DNA of 64,000 nt from Butyrivibrio proteoclasticus B316 (GTDB lineage Bacteria > Bacillota > Clostridia > Lachnospirales > Lachnospiraceae): positions 938,276-1,002,275 of the forward strand of contig NC_014387.1 of assembly GCF_000145035.1 (NCBI RefSeq), given 5' to 3'. Below, in pieces: positions 59,577 through 64,000 of this stretch (its first letter is position 1; every line of letters starts with the position of its first letter). The position numbers were made by a program, and so were the translations under genes. The notes below the pieces were generated by a model. The model was given only the letters and a program-made list of their open reading frames with translations, was not told the origin of the DNA and did not search any database.

Positions 59577-60087
59577 GGGTATTCCAGTAATATTCAATAA
59601 AAAGGGCGCAGAGATCAGTATAGGAGATGGATGCACAATTAAATCATCTTTTCTCTCTAACCTGGTAGGCTTATATAGTCGCACTATTGTTGTCACTCGC
59701 AGGCCTGGAGCTTATATCAGAATAGGTAATAATGTGGGAATATCCGGAGCTACAATTTATGCACGAAAGGGTATTACCATCGGCGATAATACAGCCATTG
59801 GTGGAAATGTTAAGATTCTTGATAATGATTTCCATCCAATAGAATTCGAAGAAAGAAATAAGCTTCTTAATGATGAAAATGGTGGTAATTCAGATCTGGT
59901 TCCTGCAAAAGAAGTATCAATTGGTAGGAACTGTTTTATTGGGTGCAATTCCATCATTCTAAAAGGTACTGTGTTAGGAGATGGATGCGTCGTTGGTGCT
60001 GGTGCAGTTGTTGCTGGACAATTTGAGCCTAATAGTGTAATTGTAGGAAATCCTGGAAGAGTAATTAGGACACTTGATGTAAAGTGA
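59506..60087 (+). CDS. Left-handed beta-helix acyltransferase
   Basis: A 193-aa hexapeptide-repeat acetyltransferase of the WbbJ/serine acetyltransferase-like group. Repeats such as ISIGDGCTIKSS, IRIGNNVGISGATIYA, ITIGDNTAIGG and VSIGRNCFIGCNSIIL are clear, with the active-site-like DNDFHPI and the final VIVGNPGRVIR. It probably acetylates a sugar in the polymer. The start overlaps the previous gene by 71 bases, so a later start cannot be excluded. Confidence 0.88.
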   Translation: MNSNYFKLLLKLQKVKYGKKLLLKGIPVIFNKKGAEISIGDGCTIKSSFLSNLVGLYSRTIVVTRRPGAYIRIGNNVGISGATIYARKGITIGDNTAIGGNVKILDNDFHPIEFEERNKLLNDENGGNSDLVPAKEVSIGRNCFIGCNSIILKGTVLGDGCVVGAGAVVAGQFEPNSVIVGNPGRVIRTLDVK

Positions 60088-60106
60088 TTTAGGAGCAATT
60101 GTAATT

Positions 60107-61003
60107 ATGGTAGATTTAACGGTAGTCATTCTTACTAAGAATGAAGAGAAGAATCTTAGAAAATGTGTGGAATCATTTAGAGGAATAGCTAAAAGGTTTG
60201 TAATAGTTGATAGTGGTTCAACTGATGGTACAAAGGATTTATGTGACAAGTTAAATGCTGAGCTTAATGAAAATGGTGCCTCTTTGGATTTTTACTATAA
60301 CGAATGGGTTTCCTATGCCAATCAGTTAAATTGGGGATTACAGAACACTGGAATCGATACTGAATGGTCTATGCGAATGGATGCGGATGAAGAATTGCTG
60401 GAAGATCTTGTAAAAGAGATAGAAGAAAAACTTCCTACCGTGAATTCACCTATAAATGGAATTGTGTTGAGACGAAGAGTGTATTTTATGGGGCGCTGGA
60501 TTAAGCATGGTGGTAGATACCCTGAATTATTATTGAGAATATTTAGAACTGGGAAGGCTATGTGTGAAATGAAAATTATGGATGAGCACATGATTCTTTC
60601 CGAAGGGACAACAATTGAGTTTAGACATGACTTAAAAGATAATAATCAAAAAGATTTGGAATGGTGGATATCTAAACACAATTGGTACAGCAATCGTGAA
60701 GTGCTAGATCATCAAATGAGGTTAGCTGGGGATTCATTTGTTGAGAAAGGTTGCTCTAGTAATCAAGCTAAGATGAAGAGAATAGTAAAAGATGGTGGAT
60801 ACTACAAGTTGCCTAAATTTATTAGGGCACATCTTTACTTTATATATCGGTATTATATAAAGCTAGGGTTTTTAGATGGCCCAGAGGGTAGAATCTTTCA
60901 TTTTTTACAAGCTTATTGGTATCGATTCCTGGTAGATGCCAAGATGTTTGAGTGTGAAAAAAAAGGTGTTATTATGAAGTCTCAAGCCGATTTGAAGGCA
61001 TAA
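60107..61003 (+). CDS. Glycosyltransferase family 2
   Basis: A 298-aa GT-A glycosyltransferase. It begins LTVVILTKNEEKNLRKCVES, with IVDSGSTDGT and the DxD-like metal motif MRMDADEELLE. KdtX/WaaE-like members add a sugar in repeat-unit synthesis. TAGGAG precedes the ATG. Substrates unknown. Confidence 0.9.
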   Translation: MVDLTVVILTKNEEKNLRKCVESFRGIAKRFVIVDSGSTDGTKDLCDKLNAELNENGASLDFYYNEWVSYANQLNWGLQNTGIDTEWSMRMDADEELLEDLVKEIEEKLPTVNSPINGIVLRRRVYFMGRWIKHGGRYPELLLRIFRTGKAMCEMKIMDEHMILSEGTTIEFRHDLKDNNQKDLEWWISKHNWYSNREVLDHQMRLAGDSFVEKGCSSNQAKMKRIVKDGGYYKLPKFIRAHLYFIYRYYIKLGFLDGPEGRIFHFLQAYWYRFLVDAKMFECEKKGVIMKSQADLKA

Positions 61004-61013
61004 GGGAGCCAAT

Positions 61014-62114
61014 ATGATTAAGGTGCTTATGATTGCAAAGGCTATGGAAAGGACAGGTGTCACAAGTGTGATGCTGTCATACTTTGATAATATTGATAAA
61101 AGTATGATTAAAATTGACTTTGCAACAGGATTAGTTTATGAAATAAGCTATAAAGAACATGTAGAAAGTGCGGGAAGCCATTTTTGGATAATTCCAGATC
61201 GCGATAAAAATATACTATTGTATATTAAAAAGCTTGCGAGTTTAATTAAAAAAAATGGATATGATGTTGTTCATGTGCACGGTAATAGTGGAATGATTTT
61301 TCCAGAACTGATGGCAGCAAAACTCGGAGGAGCAAAGGTAAGAATAGCTCATTCACATAATACTATGTGTAATCATCCAAGGTTGGAAACACTAGTTAGA
61401 CCTATTTTCAATCATTATTATACCCATGCAATAGCATGTTCTCAAGAAGCTGGGGAATGGATGTTTAAAGGAAGACCTTTTAGGATAATAAATAATGGAA
61501 CTGATACAGCTAAAATGGTGTTTTCAGAAAACGATAGGAATTTGATTAGGAATAAGCTGGGTATAGCTGAGGATACAATTCTTATTGGACACATAGGATA
61601 CTTCAACTATCAAAAAAATCATCATAGGTTAATCAAAATTTATAAGAATGTTTTTCAGAAGAATAGTAGGACTAAGCTTTTATTGGTCGGTGATGGTGGA
61701 GAACGCCCTAATATTGAAAAAATGGTCCATGAGTATGGTCTTACTGATAATGTGATTTTTTATGGGCAAAGTAATGAAATACCTTGTTTATTGGCAGCGA
61801 TGGACGTTTTTGTTCTTCCTTCACATTTTGAAGGCTTTGCCATCGTTTTATTGGAAGCACAAGCTTCTGGGCTGAATTGTATAGCAAGTAGTGTTGTGCC
61901 TTTAAATGCAGCAAATGCGGCAAATGCTGTTGAGTTCTTGAAGTTAGATGATTCTGATGAAGTATGGGCAGATGCGATCATAAGGGCTGCAGAAAGAAAT
62001 TTAGGGCATAGAAAAGAAAAATCAGCTATTTGTCGTAAAAAAATGATAGATAGAAAATATGATGTACAGGCTATAGCTAACGAAATGAGTGAATTGTACA
62101 TGTCGGCTGTGTAG
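61014..62114 (+). CDS. Glycosyltransferase family 4 (EpsF-like)
   Basis: A 366-aa GT-B enzyme: VLMIAKAMERTGVTSVMLSY, YDVVHVHGNSG and RIAHSHNT at the N-terminal side, and a donor site with LIGHIGYFNYQKNH, LLLVGDGGERP and the EX7E region PSHFEGFAIVLLEAQASGL. It resembles EpsF-type exopolysaccharide transferases. It follows the GT2 gene by ten bases. Confidence 0.9.
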   Translation: MIKVLMIAKAMERTGVTSVMLSYFDNIDKSMIKIDFATGLVYEISYKEHVESAGSHFWIIPDRDKNILLYIKKLASLIKKNGYDVVHVHGNSGMIFPELMAAKLGGAKVRIAHSHNTMCNHPRLETLVRPIFNHYYTHAIACSQEAGEWMFKGRPFRIINNGTDTAKMVFSENDRNLIRNKLGIAEDTILIGHIGYFNYQKNHHRLIKIYKNVFQKNSRTKLLLVGDGGERPNIEKMVHEYGLTDNVIFYGQSNEIPCLLAAMDVFVLPSHFEGFAIVLLEAQASGLNCIASSVVPLNAANAANAVEFLKLDDSDEVWADAIIRAAERNLGHRKEKSAICRKKMIDRKYDVQAIANEMSELYMSAV

Positions 62115-62128
62115 GGAGAAATAGTAAG

Positions 62129-63265
62129 ATGAAGATTGCTGGATTAACTTGGTGGAGGGGAAATTATGGGTCTATTCTGCAAGCATATGCGCTTCAAGAG
62201 TTGATTTCTTTATACACTAATGTTGAATATGAAATATTGGATCAGTATGGAGAAATTGCTTCAGTTGGTAATTTGTGTGATAGATTAAGGCGATGGGGAA
62301 TAAAAAAAACACTAAAAAAAATTAGATGGAAATTTGCATCTTCAGGTTTTAAAGCAAGAAATGAAGCATTACAGAAATTCGTGGATGAGAAGTTACGACT
62401 TTCTGATTATAGATATACTGAAGAAACTATTAAAGAGTGTTTGAACAAGTATGATGGTTTTATATGCGGAAGTGATCAAATATGGAATCCTTTATTGTCT
62501 AGTGTGAATGATATTTATTGGTTGGGATTTGCAGGTGAGGATAAGCTAAAAATTGCATATGCACCAAGTATTGGTGTTGATGAATGTAATGATGATACCG
62601 CGAAAACAATTAGAGATAATTTAAAAACATTTGATTTTATATCTTCAAGGGAGCAATCGAGTTCAGATTTTTTGAATTATTTATTGGGAGATAATCTTTG
62701 TGAAACCGTTCTTGATCCTACACTTGCATTGCCAAGAGACAAATGGGATGAAATATTGCCAAAGCCTAAACTATCATCAAATATAAAGTATGTTTTTGCT
62801 TATATTTTGCGTGGAAATAAAGAACAACGTCAACTTGTTGAACAATATGCTATAGAGCATGGATTAAAGGTTGTATCATTTCCTTACTTGGATTCGGATT
62901 ATATTGAAAAATATGATAAACAATTTGGAGATATCCAAATATATGATGCTTCTCCAACAGATTTTGTTCAGTTGATAAGAGGAGCGGAATATATATTTAC
63001 TGATTCTTTTCATTGTACGGTGTTTAGTATTTTATACCATAAGCTTTATTGCTTATTTCCCAAGATTGGTAAAACACAAAATGTAAGACTGAATGATTTA
63101 CAGCAAAAATTCCAAATAGAAGATCGCATGATAAAAAGTAATAATTTGTTAGAAGTGAATTCATTAAAGCCTATTAATTGGGAAACTGTTGATGAGAATT
63201 TGGATGTTTGGCGAAAAAAATCAGTTTCGTATTTAGTAAATGCTTTGGAAAAGAGAAAAGTATGA
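62129..63265 (+). CDS. Polysaccharide pyruvyl transferase-family protein
   Basis: A 378-aa protein of the pyruvyl transferase family, which adds pyruvate ketals to polymer sugars. Typical parts are WWRGNYGSILQAYALQELI, FICGSDQIWNPLL, ISSREQSS and FTDSFHCTVFSILY. The next gene overlaps its stop by four bases (ATGA). Genes of this family are often next to FrhB-like iron-sulfur proteins in polysaccharide loci, as here. Confidence 0.9.
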   Translation: MKIAGLTWWRGNYGSILQAYALQELISLYTNVEYEILDQYGEIASVGNLCDRLRRWGIKKTLKKIRWKFASSGFKARNEALQKFVDEKLRLSDYRYTEETIKECLNKYDGFICGSDQIWNPLLSSVNDIYWLGFAGEDKLKIAYAPSIGVDECNDDTAKTIRDNLKTFDFISSREQSSSDFLNYLLGDNLCETVLDPTLALPRDKWDEILPKPKLSSNIKYVFAYILRGNKEQRQLVEQYAIEHGLKVVSFPYLDSDYIEKYDKQFGDIQIYDASPTDFVQLIRGAEYIFTDSFHCTVFSILYHKLYCLFPKIGKTQNVRLNDLQQKFQIEDRMIKSNNLLEVNSLKPINWETVDENLDVWRKKSVSYLVNALEKRKV

Positions 63266-64000
63266 TTTCAGTAAACAATAAAACATGTACTGGATGTAGG
63301 GCCTGTGAGCATACGTGTCCTAAGAAATGTATTAGCATGAAAGCGGATACTGAAGGCTTTCTAATCCCTTCAGTGGATATAAAAGAATGTATAAAATGTG
63401 GTGCGTGTGATAGGGTATGCCCTCAACTAAAAAAAAATAATGCGCCTGAATGCTCTGAGGCTGTGGCATTTCATTTTAACAACACTGAGATTAACAAATA
63501 TAGCACATCAGGAGGAGCTTTTGCTGCACTAGCTACTTTAATCCTCGAAAATAAGGGAATTGTAATTGGTGCAGCTTTTACTGATGTGAATCATGTGAAT
63601 CACATCAGTATTAGTAGTAGTGATGAGCTATATAGATTACAAGGAAGCAAATATGTACAGAGTAATACTTTGAATACTTATGTACAGGCAAAGCATTATT
63701 TGGATGATGGAAGACTTGTACTTTATTCTGGAACAGCATGTCAGATTGCTGGATTAAAGGCCTTTTTAGATAAAGATTATAACAATCTTTTGTGTGTAGA
63801 TGTAATTTGTCATGGAGTATCCTCGCCACTTTTATATGAAAAATATATAGAATGGCTGCAGGAAAAAAAATCATGTGAGGTTAGTTTATATCATTTTAGA
63901 ACTAAATCAGATGCTGGGTGGGGACACTATGGAAAAATCGTACTAGATAAAAAGAAAGAACAACTTTTTTCATCTAATGATCCTTATATTAAGGCTTTTA
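63262..64000 (+). CDS. Ferredoxin/FrhB-type (F420 hydrogenase beta subunit-like) protein, cut by window end
   Basis: The first ~246 codons of a protein that runs off the window. Two 4Fe-4S ferredoxin motifs come first (CTGCRACEHTCP and CIKCGACDRVCP). The FrhB/FdhB-like domain follows: YSTSGGAFAALATLILE, LQGSKYVQSNT, LYSGTACQIAGLKAF and VDVICHGVSSP. In polysaccharide clusters such proteins accompany pyruvyl transferases; their reaction is not known. The ATG overlaps the previous stop. The 3' part is missing only because the window ends. Confidence 0.9.
   Translation, partial: MISVNNKTCTGCRACEHTCPKKCISMKADTEGFLIPSVDIKECIKCGACDRVCPQLKKNNAPECSEAVAFHFNNTEINKYSTSGGAFAALATLILENKGIVIGAAFTDVNHVNHISISSSDELYRLQGSKYVQSNTLNTYVQAKHYLDDGRLVLYSGTACQIAGLKAFLDKDYNNLLCVDVICHGVSSPLLYEKYIEWLQEKKSCEVSLYHFRTKSDAGWGHYGKIVLDKKKEQLFSSNDPYIKAF

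Overview
The window looks like chromosomal DNA of an anaerobic low-to-moderate-GC Firmicute of the family Lachnospiraceae; Butyrivibrio or Pseudobutyrivibrio is the best guess. This is inferred from the infC-rpmI-rplT operon with its L20-type leader, a lipoprotein GH13 amylase, a GH36 alpha-galactosidase, PepF/PepD peptidases, a class B sortase with an SPxTG-type substrate and a CpsB/CpsD-type polysaccharide operon. No rRNA or CRISPR array was seen. One complete tRNA (Trp) and one degenerate tRNA (Arg-like) are present.

Layout. 1-3.5 kb: a UvrD/PcrA-type helicase, a broken tRNA-Arg-like sequence and a MNT/HEPN toxin-antitoxin-type pair. 3.67-12.95 kb: a compact integrated element of about 9.2 kb in the 3' half of tRNA-Trp, bounded by a 43-bp direct repeat. 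It holds a tyrosine integrase, an excisionase-like protein, a divergent HTH regulator, a membrane SHOCT protein, a 357-aa DNA-binding-like protein, two hairpin- or palindrome-rich non-coding stretches, a small serine recombinase and a large zinc-ribbon/nuclease cargo protein. No capsid, relaxase or conjugation gene was found. 13.4-25.6 kb: a secreted repeat protein, a GAF-ABC ATPase fusion with a giant coiled-coil FtsX permease, amylase, HAD phosphatase, PepF, a flavoprotein and VanZ. 25.6-34.6 kb: a diguanylate cyclase, infC-rpmI-rplT with an attenuator and a probable AUU start, PepD, a TetR regulator, alpha-galactosidase and small DUF proteins. 34.7-40.2 kb (minus strand): an ArsR-type regulator coupled to a TetM-like GTPase fused to a Rae1/YacP-like nuclease, then purA.

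40.5-52.6 kb: a chemoreceptor, then the most striking locus. A Cache-HAMP-PP2C phosphatase, two small double-glycine-leader peptides (one with a zinc-ribbon-like core), an RsbW-like kinase, a STAS antagonist, a degenerate RsbW-like protein, a truncated HlyD-like membrane protein, a C39-peptidase ABC exporter and a second NHLM-type ABC exporter lie on the same strand. This is a partner-switching regulatory module joined to a peptide maturation/export module, with no sigma factor gene nearby.

53.1-64 kb: an exopolysaccharide/cell-surface operon: Wzz-like protein, class B sortase, LCP transferase, SPRTG-anchored protein, CpsB-type phosphatase, CpsD-type tyrosine kinase with a YG-repeat tail, glycosyltransferases, acetyltransferase, pyruvyl transferase and a ferredoxin/FrhB-type protein cut by the window end.

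All family assignments come from reading motifs by eye; no database search was run. Several starts were moved inward from the longest open frame to the codon with the best ribosome-binding site.
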